A stretch of 64,000 nt of DNA from positions 186,001-250,000 of the forward strand of contig CACLXL010000001.1 in NCBI GenBank assembly GCA_902610975.1. Direction: 5' to 3'. Below the pieces are notes generated by a model that saw only the letters and a program-made list of their open reading frames with translations, did not search any database and was not told the DNA's origin. Shown here piece by piece: positions 11,036-19,914 of the stretch (position 1 is the stretch's first letter; every line of letters begins with the position of its first letter). Made by a program: the position numbers and the translations under genes. The DNA comes from an uncultured Pelagibacteraceae bacterium (lineage in GTDB: Bacteria; Pseudomonadota; Alphaproteobacteria; Pelagibacterales; Pelagibacteraceae).

Positions 11036-12347
11036 TTACTAATTCTTTTATTTCAATTGATAATTCTTTACCTGAGCTAAGATTTCTTAAAGTTGGTTTA
11101 CCTGATTTAATTTCATTCTCACCGTATAAAATTACAGCTGGTGATTTAATTTTGTTAGCATACTCCATTTGTTTTTTTAATTTGCCTTCACCAGAATAAA
11201 TTTCTGAACTGACATCAGCATTTCTTAATATCGCTTGCACATTTATGTACTCTTTCATTAAGTTTTTATCGATAACACAAATCACAACAGGTTTAGATTG
11301 TTTAACTTTAAATTCTTTTTTTTGCATTAAAGCATAAACCAATCGATCTAGTCCGATTGATATACCTGTAGCAGGAGCATCATAGTTTCCGAAGTTGTTG
11401 ACTAAATTATCATATCTGCCACCGCCTCCAATAGAGCCAAATTGAATTGCTTGACCTTTGTTATTAGTAACATCAAATTTTAAATTCACTTCAAAAATTG
11501 CACCGGTGTAATATTCCAATCCCCTAATAATTGAAGGGTCAAACTCAAAATTATTAAAATTGTAATCTTTAAAAATTTTAAATATCTCAACTAAATCCTC
11601 TGTTTCAGGTATTTTTTTCTTGAGTGTTTCTTCTATTGTTTCAATATCTTTAGCTTTTAATTTCGCACCTCTCGTGAAATCTCCAGATTTGTCTTTTCTG
11701 CCCTCACCTAATAATTTTTTCACTTCCTCCCAGCCAAGTCTTTCGATTTTATCTAAAGCTCTTAAAGCAGTAAGTTTTTGATCGTTGTCTTTTATATTTA
11801 TCTTTTTAAATAAACTTTCAGTTATTTTTCTTGATGATATCTTAATTATATAATCTGATTTTGTTAGACCACTCTTCTCGAGAATTTCTGAAATCATTAC
11901 ACATAGTTCAGCATCTGCTTGTAAACTTTTAGCGCCAACAAAGTCAGCATCAAATTGTAAAAATTCTCTAAATCTTCCCGGTCCAGGTTTTTCATTTCTC
12001 CAAACAGTCCCAAGCTGATATCTTTTAAATGGTTTTGGAATTTCTAAATAATTTTTTGCAACATATCTTGCAAGGGGTGCGGTTAGATCATACCTCAAAG
12101 ATAACCACTTACTATCATCCTTGAATGAAAATACACCTTCATCAGGTCTATCTTTGTCAGGCAAAAATTTTCCAATACTATCAGAATACTCAAAACTAGG
12201 CGTTTCAAGATATTGAAAACCATATTTGATCATAATTTCTCTAATATTAGAAATTATAAAATCACGTACTAGTAATTCTTTTTCTTTTCTGTCTACAAAC
12301 CCTATTGGAAGTTCTTTTGAAGGTTTGTTCTTTTTATCTTTTGTCAT
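11013..12347 (-). CDS. hisS: Histidyl-tRNA synthetase
   Basis: Class II synthetase charging tRNA-His, 444 residues from the ATG at 12347. Motif 2 reads RYDLTAPLARYVA...YQLGTVWRNEKPGPGRFREF; the histidine signature GLEYYTGAIFEV and motif 3 GISIGLDRL are present. An in-frame start farther upstream would run through the tRNA-His gene and is rejected. The chosen ATG lies only 4 bases after the encoded CCA of tRNA-His, so there is no leader able to hold a Shine-Dalgarno outside the tRNA. Expression probably depends on read-through from the tRNA promoter. Confidence 0.93.
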   Translation of the reverse strand: MTKDKKNKPSKELPIGFVDRKEKELLVRDFIISNIREIMIKYGFQYLETPSFEYSDSIGKFLPDKDRPDEGVFSFKDDSKWLSLRYDLTAPLARYVAKNYLEIPKPFKRYQLGTVWRNEKPGPGRFREFLQFDADFVGAKSLQADAELCVMISEILEKSGLTKSDYIIKISSRKITESLFKKINIKDNDQKLTALRALDKIERLGWEEVKKLLGEGRKDKSGDFTRGAKLKAKDIETIEETLKKKIPETEDLVEIFKIFKDYNFNNFEFDPSIIRGLEYYTGAIFEVNLKFDVTNNKGQAIQFGSIGGGGRYDNLVNNFGNYDAPATGISIGLDRLVYALMQKKEFKVKQSKPVVICVIDKNLMKEYINVQAILRNADVSSEIYSGEGKLKKQMEYANKIKSPAVILYGENEIKSGKPTLRNLSSGKELSIEIKELVNEIKKII

Positions 12348-12351
12348 TTTT

Positions 12352-12428
12352 TGGTACAGCAGGGTGGATTCGAACCACCGACCCCTAGTTCCACAAACTA
12401 GTGCTCTAACCAACTGAGCTACTGCTGC
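12352..12428 (-). tRNA. tRNA-His (GTG), no encoded G-1
   Basis: A 77-nt cloverleaf including encoded CCA. The acceptor pairs GCAGCAG with CTGCTGT, the anticodon loop is TTGTGGA with anticodon GTG, and the T arm is GGTGG-TTCGAAT-CCACC. The base before position 1 is T, not G; pair 1-72 is G-U and the discriminator is A73. Most bacterial tRNA-His genes encode G-1 paired with C73. Loss of G-1 is documented in a group of alphaproteobacteria including Pelagibacter. The cognate synthetase gene follows after 4 bases. Confidence 0.95.
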
Positions 12429-12475
12429 ATCCCCTTTATTTTTATCTTAATTTTAATTAAATTTATATATTTTTG

Positions 12476-12500
12476 ATTATAAGCTAAGCAATAGCTTAGC
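12476..12500 (-). promoter_or_regulatory. Candidate promoter with adjacent palindrome upstream of tRNA-His
   Basis: On the minus strand a perfect TATAAT (12476-12481) lies about 48 bases before tRNA-His. Immediately upstream is an inverted repeat, GCTAAGC-4-GCTTAGC (12483-12500), in the position of the -10/-35 spacer. No good -35 is seen. This could be the promoter of the tRNA-His-hisS-hisZ-hisG unit with an operator, or the end of a short transcript. A second hairpin, CATTCT-ATG-AGAATG, lies at 12504-12518. Confidence 0.35.
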
Positions 12501-12557
12501 GTGCATTCTATGAGAATGTGATCTTAAAGTTGAAATGGCTTTACTTTTTATAATCAT
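12477..12557 (-). CDS. Possible 26-residue peptide (uncertain)
   Basis: A short open frame starting at ATG 12557 and ending TAA at 12477 would encode MIIKSKAISTLRSHSHRMHA plus six residues. GAGA lies 5 bases before the ATG. It spans both hairpins upstream of tRNA-His. It contains two histidines but no histidine run, so it does not look like a His attenuator leader peptide. No family is recognised and it may be chance. Confidence 0.2.
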   Translation of the reverse strand: MIIKSKAISTLRSHSHRMHAKLLLSL

Positions 12558-12604
12558 AATTCTCTATTTAGAAAAAAATTGTGACTTTTTCAAGATTAAA
12601 TTAG

Positions 12605-12644
12605 CGGGACAATAAAAATAGCAAAGACTATAGTTAATGTCCCG
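12605..12644 (-). repeat. Inverted repeat downstream of cspA
   Basis: CGGGACA (12605-12611) and TGTCCCG (12638-12644) form a 7-bp inverted repeat with a 26-base interior, 26 bases after the cspA stop. There is no run of T after it on either strand, so it is not a classical terminator. It may stabilise the 3' end of the cspA mRNA. Confidence 0.4.
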
Positions 12645-12669
12645 ATAATCAGTGATTTGGAAATTTAGA

Positions 12670-12882
12670 TTAAGATGTTTTCTGCAATTTTACTGCTGAA
12701 GGACCTTTTTCTGTGCTCTCCACTTCAAACGTTAACTCATCACCCTCGTTTAAGTATTTTAAACCAGCTTCTCTAACCGCAGAAGAATGGACGAACACGT
12801 CTTTTTCTTTGTCTTCTCTTTCAATGAAACCATATCCTTTAGTACCATTGAACCACTTTACTTTACCTTTTAGTGTACTCAT
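12670..12882 (-). CDS. cspA: Cold-shock domain protein
   Basis: A 70-residue single cold-shock domain protein that binds single-stranded RNA and DNA. RNP1 is KGYGFIER and RNP2 is DVFVHSSAV, both with their aromatic residues, and the protein begins LKGKVKWFN. It is monocistronic: a probable promoter lies about 60-90 bases upstream and an inverted repeat lies after it. The name cspA is used for the family; orthology to E. coli CspA is not implied. Confidence 0.93.
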   Translation of the reverse strand: MSTLKGKVKWFNGTKGYGFIEREDKEKDVFVHSSAVREAGLKYLNEGDELTFEVESTEKGPSAVKLQKTS

Positions 12883-12915
12883 ATTTACTTTATTCCTTAT
12901 TATTTATTATCTTTA

Positions 12916-12932
12916 ACTAATCATAGATTAGT
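12916..12932 (-). promoter_or_regulatory. Hairpin at 5' end of cspA leader
   Basis: ACTAATC-ATA-GATTAGT (plus-strand reading) is a perfect 7-bp stem with a triloop, 34 bases before the cspA start codon. Cold-shock mRNAs often use leader structure for temperature-dependent stability, but that role is inference here. Confidence 0.45.
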
Positions 12933-12941
12933 CTTGATCAC

Positions 12942-12970
12942 CTTAAATAGATTTGCTTGGCAAAAGTCAA
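12942..12970 (-). promoter_or_regulatory. Candidate promoter of cspA
   Basis: On the minus strand TTGACT (12965-12970) and TTTAAG (12942-12947) are separated by 17 bases. The -35 matches five of six consensus bases; the -10 is weak. The start would be near 12935, immediately before the hairpin at 12916-12932. Confidence 0.4.
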
Positions 12971-13015
12971 TAGAAGAATAATAATATTTGACGCAATTGT
13001 TTTTTTGCAACTATG

Positions 13016-14122
13016 CTAAGATAATAGAGTAATTAAGCCAACAATTGACACTATGCTTACTCCTAAATAGATATACTTATATTTATCAATATGCGTTTTT
13101 AATTTCCTTGAATATGAGTCTTTGTAACTCAAGCTACCATCACTTATACTCGACGACTTACTAAACCCTTGGTCTCTTCCAATTTGAAGAAATTTAGATT
13201 TTCTGTGGTCATAGACTTCATCCTTGCTATAGTTTTTAAAATTATTTAAATTTTTGATAATTGAGTGTTTAATATCTGCTGCTATTGTTTCAGGGTCGCG
13301 ATGAGCCCCTCCAAGTGGCTCGGGTATTACCTCATCAATAATATTAAGTTTTAATAAATCTTTAGCAGTCAATTTCATTGCCTCTGCAGCTTGTAATGAT
13401 TTACTTGGATCTCTCCAAAGTATTGAAGCGCATCCCTCTGGAGAGATAACTGAGTAAATTGAGTTTTCTAACATTATAACTTTATTTGAGGAAGCCAAAG
13501 CAATAGCTCCTCCAGAACCTCCCTCTCCAATTATAATTGATATATTTGGAACAGTTAATGACATGCAGCATTCTATTGAATTAGCTATCGCTGAAGCTTG
13601 CCCCCTTTGTTCTGCTCCAAGACCCGGGTAAGCTCCCGGTGTATCAATAAAACTTATCACAGGTATTTGAAATCTATCAGCTAGTTTCATAAGTCTTATA
13701 CATTTTCTATATCCCTCTGGTCTCATCATACCAAAATTTCTCTCAATTCTACTATTGAGGTCTTCTCCTTTTTCCTGACCAATAACTAAAACCGATTTAT
13801 TATCTATTAAACCAAATCCTGCAATTACAGATTTATCGTCTCCAAAATATCTATCACCAGACAGAAGAGTGAACTGAGAAAATATTTTTTTAATGTAATA
13901 ATTAGCTTTAGGACGATCTTCGTGCCTTGCTACTTGAGTTTTTTGCCAACTATTAAGATTAGAGTAAATTTCCTCTAACTTTTGATTAATTTCGTGTTGT
14001 GTGTTTTTGATCTTATCAGTATCAACTTCTGAAATTCCCTCAGAACCGAAAGGACTTTTTAAACTATCAACTTCTTGCTCTAATGCTTTAATTTCTTTTT
14101 CAAAATCTAAATAATTTTTCAT
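13016..14122 (-). CDS. accA: Acetyl-CoA carboxylase carboxyltransferase alpha, with C-terminal membrane segment
   Basis: AccA with AccD (52942-53895) forms the carboxyltransferase that makes malonyl-CoA for fatty acid synthesis. The carboxyltransferase core is clear: [30 protein letters not shown] and [12 protein letters not shown]. The family normally ends near residue 317. This protein has 368 residues: after [10 protein letters not shown] comes a Ser-rich linker and then a hydrophobic segment, [19 protein letters not shown] (350-368), at the very end. That resembles a tail anchor. It is divergent from glcB with about 62 bases between them. Confidence 0.93.
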   Translation of the reverse strand: MKNYLDFEKEIKALEQEVDSLKSPFGSEGISEVDTDKIKNTQHEINQKLEEIYSNLNSWQKTQVARHEDRPKANYYIKKIFSQFTLLSGDRYFGDDKSVIAGFGLIDNKSVLVIGQEKGEDLNSRIERNFGMMRPEGYRKCIRLMKLADRFQIPVISFIDTPGAYPGLGAEQRGQASAIANSIECCMSLTVPNISIIIGEGGSGGAIALASSNKVIMLENSIYSVISPEGCASILWRDPSKSLQAAEAMKLTAKDLLKLNIIDEVIPEPLGGAHRDPETIAADIKHSIIKNLNNFKNYSKDEVYDHRKSKFLQIGRDQGFSKSSSISDGSLSYKDSYSRKLKTHIDKYKYIYLGVSIVSIVGLITLLS

Positions 14123-14184
14123 ATAAAATGATACAAATATACCTGTATTATTATACTATAAAATATTATAAAAATCTGCAGGTT

Positions 14185-16329
14185 ATGAAAATGATAGAAA
14201 AAAATGGCTTAAAAATTAGTTCATCTCTATTTAATTTTATAAATAATGAGGTCATACCTGACATAAAAATTGATTCTGAAGATTTTTGGAACAAATTTTC
14301 TAAAGTTGTTCATGAGCTCTCGCCAATTAATAAAGCTTTGCTTAAGAAAAGGGAGGATATACAAAAAAAAATAGATGATTGGCATAAGGCGAGTAAAGGC
14401 AAAGACTTAAATAAAATTGAATATCTAAATTTTTTAAAATCTATCGGATATCTTATTGAGGAAAAAGATGATTTTAAAATAGAAACAGATAACGTTGATA
14501 ATGAAATATCATCTGTGGCTGGACCGCAGCTAGTAGTACCTGTTGATAATGCGAGATATGCTCTTAATGCAGCCAATGCCCGTTGGGGGAGTTTGTATAA
14601 TTCGTTATACGGCACTGATGTAATATCAGGTGAAGTTAATGAAAACTGGGACAAAGATAGAGCTATAAAAGTTATAAATTTTGTAAGAAATTTTTTGGAT
14701 GAAATATTTCCATTGTCAAAGAACAGTTGGAAAGAAGTTTCTAATTTTAAAATAGAAGAAAATAGATTAGCTTTTTACTCTGGTTCAAAAAAAGATTTTC
14801 TTAAAAACAACAATCAATTTATTGGTTATAATGGCAACAAAGATAAACCTAGTTCTGTTTTAATTAAAAATAACAATCTTCATATAGATATTTTAATTGA
14901 TCCTAGCACAAATGTTGGAAAAATTGATAAAGCATCTATCTCGGATATTGTCTCAGAGTCAGCTTTGTCAACCATAGTTGATAATGAAGACTCTGTTGCG
15001 GCAGTTGACGCTGAGGATAAAGTAAAATGTTACCGAAATTGGTTAGGGCTAATGAAAGGAAATCTTACATCTACTTTTGAAAAAAATGGGAAAAAAATTA
15101 TTAGAAAATTAAATCCAGATAGAATTTATACTTCTAAGGAGGGAAAAAATATTAGTCTTCACGGAAGAGCACTATTGTTGAATAGAAATGTGGGACATTT
15201 AATGACGAACCCTTCGATTTTATTAAACGATGGATCAGAAATACCTGAAGGTATCATGGACGCATTTTTCTCTACGTTATGTGCTTTACATGATTTTAAA
15301 AATAAAAAAAATTCTAGAACTGGATCAGTTTACATTGTTAAACCAAAAATGCATGGACCGGAAGAGGTCGCATTTACAAATAATTTATTTGGTAAAGTTG
15401 AGGAAACTTTAGGGATTAAAAAATATTCTATTAAAGTTGGAATTATGGATGAGGAAAGAAGAACTACCGTTAATTTAAAAGAATGTATTAGACAAGTCAA
15501 AAATAGAATAGTTTTTATCAATACAGGGTTTTTAGATAGAACAGGAGATGAGATGCATACTTCTTTTGAGGCTGGTCCAATGATTTTTAAAGGTGATATG
15601 AAAAAATCAACATGGTTAAACTCATACGAAAATTGGAATGTTGATATAGGGTTAAGTTGTGGTTTTTCTGGAAAAGCACAAATCGGAAAAGGTATGTGGG
15701 CAATGCCAGATCAAATGGCGAATATGATGGAACAAAAAATTGGTCATCCAAAATCTGGTGCAAACTGTGCTTGGGTACCATCTCCAACTGCAGCAACTTT
15801 ACATTCTCTTCACTACCACAAAGTAAACGTCTTTAAAGAGCAAGATAAAATTAAGACTAGAGAAAAAGCGAAGGTAGAAAATATTTTAGAAATACCAAAA
15901 GCTGATAGACCAAATTGGTCAATGCAAGATATAAATCGTGAGTTAGAAAACAACGCTCAAGGAATTTTAGGCTATGTGGTCAGATGGGTCGACCAAGGAG
16001 TTGGTTGCTCTAAAGTTCCAGATATTAATAACGTAGGACTTATGGAAGATAGAGCGACTCTTAGAATATCATCCCAACATATTGCTAATTGGATACATCA
16101 TGGAATTTGTAGTGAAGAACAGGTGATGAAAATAATGAAAAAAATGGCAAAAATTGTAGATACTCAAAATGAAAAAGATCTTAACTATAAAAAAATGTCA
16201 GATGACTTCGATAAATCGATCGCATTCTCAGCTGCATGTGATCTTGTTTTCAAAGGAAGGGTTCAACCATCAGGATATACAGAGCCATTATTGCATCAGA
16301 AAAGATTAGAAAAAAAATCTATTAATTAA
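14185..16329 (+). CDS. glcB: Malate synthase G
   Basis: Condenses glyoxylate and acetyl-CoA to malate. The frame is open from 14128, but the start is placed at ATG 14185 (714 residues) or ATG 14191 (712), preceded by AGG; E. coli malate synthase G has 723 residues. Conserved regions include [34 protein letters not shown] with the catalytic region, [20 protein letters not shown] and [16 protein letters not shown]. The upstream gap is too short for the glycine riboswitch reported before malate synthase in Pelagibacter ubique. It overlaps convergent recR by 4 bases. Confidence 0.93.
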   Translation: MKMIEKNGLKISSSLFNFINNEVIPDIKIDSEDFWNKFSKVVHELSPINKALLKKREDIQKKIDDWHKASKGKDLNKIEYLNFLKSIGYLIEEKDDFKIETDNVDNEISSVAGPQLVVPVDNARYALNAANARWGSLYNSLYGTDVISGEVNENWDKDRAIKVINFVRNFLDEIFPLSKNSWKEVSNFKIEENRLAFYSGSKKDFLKNNNQFIGYNGNKDKPSSVLIKNNNLHIDILIDPSTNVGKIDKASISDIVSESALSTIVDNEDSVAAVDAEDKVKCYRNWLGLMKGNLTSTFEKNGKKIIRKLNPDRIYTSKEGKNISLHGRALLLNRNVGHLMTNPSILLNDGSEIPEGIMDAFFSTLCALHDFKNKKNSRTGSVYIVKPKMHGPEEVAFTNNLFGKVEETLGIKKYSIKVGIMDEERRTTVNLKECIRQVKNRIVFINTGFLDRTGDEMHTSFEAGPMIFKGDMKKSTWLNSYENWNVDIGLSCGFSGKAQIGKGMWAMPDQMANMMEQKIGHPKSGANCAWVPSPTAATLHSLHYHKVNVFKEQDKIKTREKAKVENILEIPKADRPNWSMQDINRELENNAQGILGYVVRWVDQGVGCSKVPDINNVGLMEDRATLRISSQHIANWIHHGICSEEQVMKIMKKMAKIVDTQNEKDLNYKKMSDDFDKSIAFSAACDLVFKGRVQPSGYTEPLLHQKRLEKKSIN

Positions 16330-16928
16330 TCAGTAACTGGAACTCTATTTTTAAAAGCAGAAAGCAAAGTTCCATCGTCAAGTTGTTCAATTTCCCCGCC
16401 TACAGGTAAACCTTGAGCAAGTTTAGTAATCTTTATCTTATCATTTTTTACTGTATCCTCTATATAATGTGCAGTTGTTTGACCCTCTACAGTTGCACTT
16501 GTAGCAATAATAACTTCCTTAAGATTATTTTTTTTTATTCTTTTAACGAGTGACTCAATAAGTAAATTCTTTTGTTCGTAATTTTCATTAGAGTTTAATG
16601 TTCCACCTAAAATATGATAATGACCCTTAAATATATTTGCAGACTCTATGACCCACATATCTGCAAGATTTTCTACTACACATATTTTATCGTAAGAATT
16701 ATCTGATGAGCAAATACAAATATTATCTATCACTTTCAGGTTCCCACAATCAATACAACGTACTACTTTCTTATAAACTTGGGCTAAAGATTTAGCTAAA
16801 GGTTTAACCATATTTTCTTTATTATTTATTAACTTAAGAATTATTCTTTTAGCAGATTTTGGTCCTAGACCAGGTAATTTGGAAAATTGTTTTATTAGTT
16901 CTTTAATTTCAGGAATATCGTTATCCAT
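16326..16928 (-). CDS. recR: Recombination protein RecR
   Basis: RecR works with RecO/RecF in loading RecA at gaps. The 200-residue protein has the N-terminal helix-hairpin-helix ([12 protein letters not shown]), a zinc-finger region and a Toprim domain ([15 protein letters not shown]...[10 protein letters not shown]) ending with [15 protein letters not shown]. The zinc motif is C58-x2-C61-x9-C71-x-C73, one residue shorter at the second knuckle than the usual CxxC. Gene order dnaX-ybaB-recR is widely conserved. Confidence 0.92.
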   Translation of the reverse strand: MDNDIPEIKELIKQFSKLPGLGPKSAKRIILKLINNKENMVKPLAKSLAQVYKKVVRCIDCGNLKVIDNICICSSDNSYDKICVVENLADMWVIESANIFKGHYHILGGTLNSNENYEQKNLLIESLVKRIKKNNLKEVIIATSATVEGQTTAHYIEDTVKNDKIKITKLAQGLPVGGEIEQLDDGTLLSAFKNRVPVTD

Positions 16929-17248
16929 TAAAAAGGTAATTTAAAATCAGTTGGTAAATTTAAGCCACCTGTTACTTTTGATAATTCTTCTGCAGATTTT
17001 TTTTTCAAATTTTCTTTTGCATTATTATACGCAGCAATTATCAAGTCATTTATAATTTCTTGGGACTCTTTTTTTGCTTGTTCATTAATTTCAATTGTTT
17101 TTAATTCATAATCTCCAGAGAGAACAACTTTTACTAAATTGCCTCCTGAAACTCCCTCGACTTCAATTTTTTTTATTTGCTCTTGAGCAATTTTCATTTT
17201 TTCTTGCATTGCTTTTGCTTTTGAAAGCATATCTGAAAAATTAGTCAT
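16928..17248 (-). CDS. ybaB: YbaB/EbfC nucleoid-associated protein
   Basis: A 106-residue DNA-binding dimer of the YbaB/EbfC family. It has an N-terminal helix (SDMLSKAKAMQEKMKIAQEQ), the central EVEGVSGGNLVKVVLSGDYEL and the C-terminal VTGGLNLPTDFKLPF. Its stop overlaps the recR start by one base, and it follows dnaX directly. This operon position supports a role near recombination and replication, though the family's function is loosely defined. Confidence 0.9.
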   Translation of the reverse strand: MTNFSDMLSKAKAMQEKMKIAQEQIKKIEVEGVSGGNLVKVVLSGDYELKTIEINEQAKKESQEIINDLIIAAYNNAKENLKKKSAEELSKVTGGLNLPTDFKLPF

Positions 17249-18916
17249 CTATTCCTCACTATTTTGCACATCTATTAATTCTGCATCAGGAAAAGCAGCC
17301 TCAATTTCCTTTGCAATTTTACTATCTCTAAAAACTTCAATAAGATTATTTTTACTCTCTTGATTTTTTTCATATATACTTTTTGCTTCAGTATTTTTAC
17401 TTAAAGTGATAATCCATCTTTCTCCAGTCCATTTAAGTAATTTTTCACTTAAATTTTTAATAAAGTTTTTATTTAAACTTTCGTTAAAACATATATTAAT
17501 TTTTCCTTTGTTAAAGCTTACAAGTTTAACGTTACGTTCCAAATCATATTTTAATTCTATTTCTTTTTCTTTGTTAGCTAAATCAACAAGATCATTAAAA
17601 CTTGTTATTTCAATTTTAGTTTTCTCAAACTCACCCGAGATTTTTACGGGATTAGGTTTAATTTGATCAGTACTTTTGAGCTGGTTTTTAATTTGATTAG
17701 ATATTTTATCATCCATGTCCTCTTTTTCGATTTTTTTTCCTATTAAGTTCTGTTGGGTTTCATTATTTAAATTTTTGTCTGCATTATATGTTTTGTATTC
17801 ATCTAAATTTTTTAAATGCACCATTTGCATAATATACATTTCAATCACAATGTTTTCATTTCCAACTATTTTTAGATCATCTAGTGTTTTAATTGTAAGT
17901 TGCCAAAATAGTCCTATATCTTGCATATCTATATCTTTAGAATAATCATCAATCATTTTTAGTTCTGACTCGGAAATTGACATATCTTTCTCAATAGGTC
18001 CTAAATTAATTCTTCTACTGAAAAGATATAAAATTTCTAAAATATCATTTAAAAAATTTTTAGCATCTAGTCCGTCATTTATAAGTTCTTTTAGGTATTT
18101 GCTTGCCTCTTTTTCTTTACCATTTAGAACTTCTTTAAAAAGCTCGATGACCTTGCTTTTATCTGAAAGTCCAAGCATTTCTCTCACATCTTTTTCCTCA
18201 ATAGCTTTTTTTTCATCAATAGATTGGGAAATCAAAGCTCGATCTAGCAACGATATAGAGTCTCTAACAGAACCTTCTGAGGTGCTTGCTATTAATCTAA
18301 TTGCATCATCAGTTATATTGCCTTTTTCTTTAAGCGCAATTTTTTTTAAATGAACACAAAGTTGTTCTATACTAACTCTTTTTAAATCAAATCTTTGGCA
18401 TCGAGAAAGGATAGTAACAGGTATTTTTCTTACCTCTGTAGTAGCTAGTATAAATTTTAAACTTTGTGGGGGTTCCTCTAATGTTTTAAGAAGCCCGTTG
18501 AATGCTTGCTTCGATAACATGTGTACCTCATCGATAATAAAAATTTTAAATTTAGCACTTGTAGGACTATATTTTGAATTTTCAATTAATTCTCTCACAT
18601 CGTCAATACCAGTTTTTGATGCCGCATCCATTTCTAAAACATCCATATGATTAGACCCTACAATTTCTTTACAATGACAGTTTTCACTTTCTTTACATTT
18701 TTCACCTGAAGAAAAATTTTTGGTGCAATTCAAAGCTTTAGCAATTAATCTTGCTGTCGTTGTTTTTCCTACTCCTCTAATACCAGTGAGCAGGTAAGCG
18801 TTAGGGGTTTTTCCTAGTTTAATTGCATTAATAATTGTTTGAGCCATTATTTCTTGGCCTATTAAATCTTTAAATTCTTGTGGTCTATATTTTAAAGCTA
18901 AAATTTTATTTATCAT
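17249..18916 (-). CDS. dnaX: DNA polymerase III gamma/tau subunit
   Basis: Clamp-loader ATPase. From ATG 18916 it has 555 residues. Walker A is GIRGVGKTT, zinc cysteines follow (CTKNF...CKESENCHC), Walker B is IIDEVHML and the SRC motif is TILSRCQRFDL. An upstream in-frame TTG would start inside SRP RNA and is rejected. The ATG lies 7 bases after the SRP RNA 3' end with no Shine-Dalgarno. An A8 run at 17731-17738 (minus-strand reading) falls at about codon 393, where a short gamma form would end; one added A leads to a stop after about eight codons. Confidence 0.93.
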   Translation of the reverse strand: MINKILALKYRPQEFKDLIGQEIMAQTIINAIKLGKTPNAYLLTGIRGVGKTTTARLIAKALNCTKNFSSGEKCKESENCHCKEIVGSNHMDVLEMDAASKTGIDDVRELIENSKYSPTSAKFKIFIIDEVHMLSKQAFNGLLKTLEEPPQSLKFILATTEVRKIPVTILSRCQRFDLKRVSIEQLCVHLKKIALKEKGNITDDAIRLIASTSEGSVRDSISLLDRALISQSIDEKKAIEEKDVREMLGLSDKSKVIELFKEVLNGKEKEASKYLKELINDGLDAKNFLNDILEILYLFSRRINLGPIEKDMSISESELKMIDDYSKDIDMQDIGLFWQLTIKTLDDLKIVGNENIVIEMYIMQMVHLKNLDEYKTYNADKNLNNETQQNLIGKKIEKEDMDDKISNQIKNQLKSTDQIKPNPVKISGEFEKTKIEITSFNDLVDLANKEKEIELKYDLERNVKLVSFNKGKINICFNESLNKNFIKNLSEKLLKWTGERWIITLSKNTEAKSIYEKNQESKNNLIEVFRDSKIAKEIEAAFPDAELIDVQNSEE

Positions 18917-18923
18917 TTTTAAA

Positions 18924-19013
18924 GAGGCAGGCAACAACCTGAAAAATTTTCACTACGGCTGCTTCTTTTCAGACCTGACCGGGTTTATGAAACATCCACC
19001 TGATGCCAACCTC
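18924..19013 (-). ncRNA. ffs: Signal recognition particle RNA (4.5S type)
   Basis: The conserved domain IV core reads GGTCAGGTCTGAAAAGAAGC on the minus strand, the Ffh-binding loop and tetraloop region of bacterial SRP RNA. The ends pair imperfectly (GAGGTTGGCATCAGG with CAGGTTGTTGCCTGCCTC), closing a rod of about 90 nt. It lies upstream of dnaX-ybaB-recR, the same order as in Bacillus subtilis. Ends are estimated from pairing and may be off by a few bases. Confidence 0.93.
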
Positions 19014-19019
19014 AATATG

Positions 19020-19049
19020 AGTATATCAAGATCAATTTAAATACTACAA
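19020..19049 (-). promoter_or_regulatory. Promoter of SRP RNA
   Basis: On the minus strand TTGTAG (19044-19049) and TATACT (19020-19025) are 18 bases apart. The -10 matches five of six consensus bases. A start seven bases downstream gives 19013, the predicted 5' end of SRP RNA. It probably also drives dnaX by read-through. Confidence 0.6.
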
Positions 19050-19071
19050 GGGTAGAATTAAATTTTGTGGA

Positions 19072-19914
19072 CTATTTTTGCCTAAATGGTGAGGCCTCGT
19101 AAACTCCCAAAATATCTAAAGTTTCGGTATGGAAACCCAATTCCTCTAACGCTTTTTTTACCCCAGGTTGTTCTATGTGGCCTTCTAAATCTAAATAAAA
19201 ATTTGCTTGGTCAAAAGTATTTTTTACTGAAAAACTTTCAAGTTTCGTTAAATTCACCTGATTAGTTGCAAATCCTCCAAGGCATTTATACAAAGCTGAT
19301 GGTTCGCTTTTTACTCTGAATATACAACTGGTTATAAATTTTTTTTCTTTTTTAAATTCGGGCTGTTCGATATTTTTTCCCATTATTAAAAAACGGGTAA
19401 CATTTCCTTTTTCATCTTCAATATTTTTTTCTAATATTTTTAAATTGTATATTTTTGCTGAGAGCTCAGATGCAATTGCAGCTATTGTTTTATCTTTTCC
19501 TTCAGCTAAATCCTTAGCAGAACCTGCTGTATCCGCTGAGATTAATGACTTAAATTTTTTTTTTATTATCAAATTTTGACATTGGCCTAATGCTTGTGCA
19601 TGACTTCTAACAAATTTAATATCGTTGATACTAGCTTCAGGTTTACATAATAAATTATGTTCTACTGATTGAAAGTGCTCTCCGTGAATTTGCAATTTAT
19701 ATTTTGGGAGTAGATAATGAATATCGGCTACTCTCCCAGCCAAAGAATTTTCTATAGGTATTACAATTTTATAACTTGAGTTATTGTAAGCTTGTTTAAA
19801 AGTTTCCTCAAAAGTCGCACAAGTCATTATCTCGGCATCTTTGTAGAGATTGTCTGCTGCAATATGAGAATAGGCTCCCAGCTCACCTTGTATAGCTATT
19901 TTTTTTTTACTCAT
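19072..19914 (-). CDS. pheA: Prephenate dehydratase
   Basis: Converts prephenate to phenylpyruvate in phenylalanine synthesis. The 280-residue protein is monofunctional. The N-terminal catalytic region includes IQGELGAYSHIAA and IPIENSLAGRVADIH. A threonine motif for catalysis follows (EKGNVTRFLIMG). The C-terminal ACT domain (about 190-275) carries the ESFSV phenylalanine-binding segment, suggesting feedback control. It overlaps kdsB by 8 bases. Confidence 0.9.
   Translation of the reverse strand: MSKKKIAIQGELGAYSHIAADNLYKDAEIMTCATFEETFKQAYNNSSYKIVIPIENSLAGRVADIHYLLPKYKLQIHGEHFQSVEHNLLCKPEASINDIKFVRSHAQALGQCQNLIIKKKFKSLISADTAGSAKDLAEGKDKTIAAIASELSAKIYNLKILEKNIEDEKGNVTRFLIMGKNIEQPEFKKEKKFITSCIFRVKSEPSALYKCLGGFATNQVNLTKLESFSVKNTFDQANFYLDLEGHIEQPGVKKALEELGFHTETLDILGVYEASPFRQK

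Noticed and set aside
12348-12413. Upstream extension of hisS
   Set aside because: The extra 22 codons run through the tRNA-His gene; the family start fits ATG 12347.
18917-18937. TTG start for dnaX
   Set aside because: It lies inside SRP RNA; the conserved N-terminus begins at ATG 18916.
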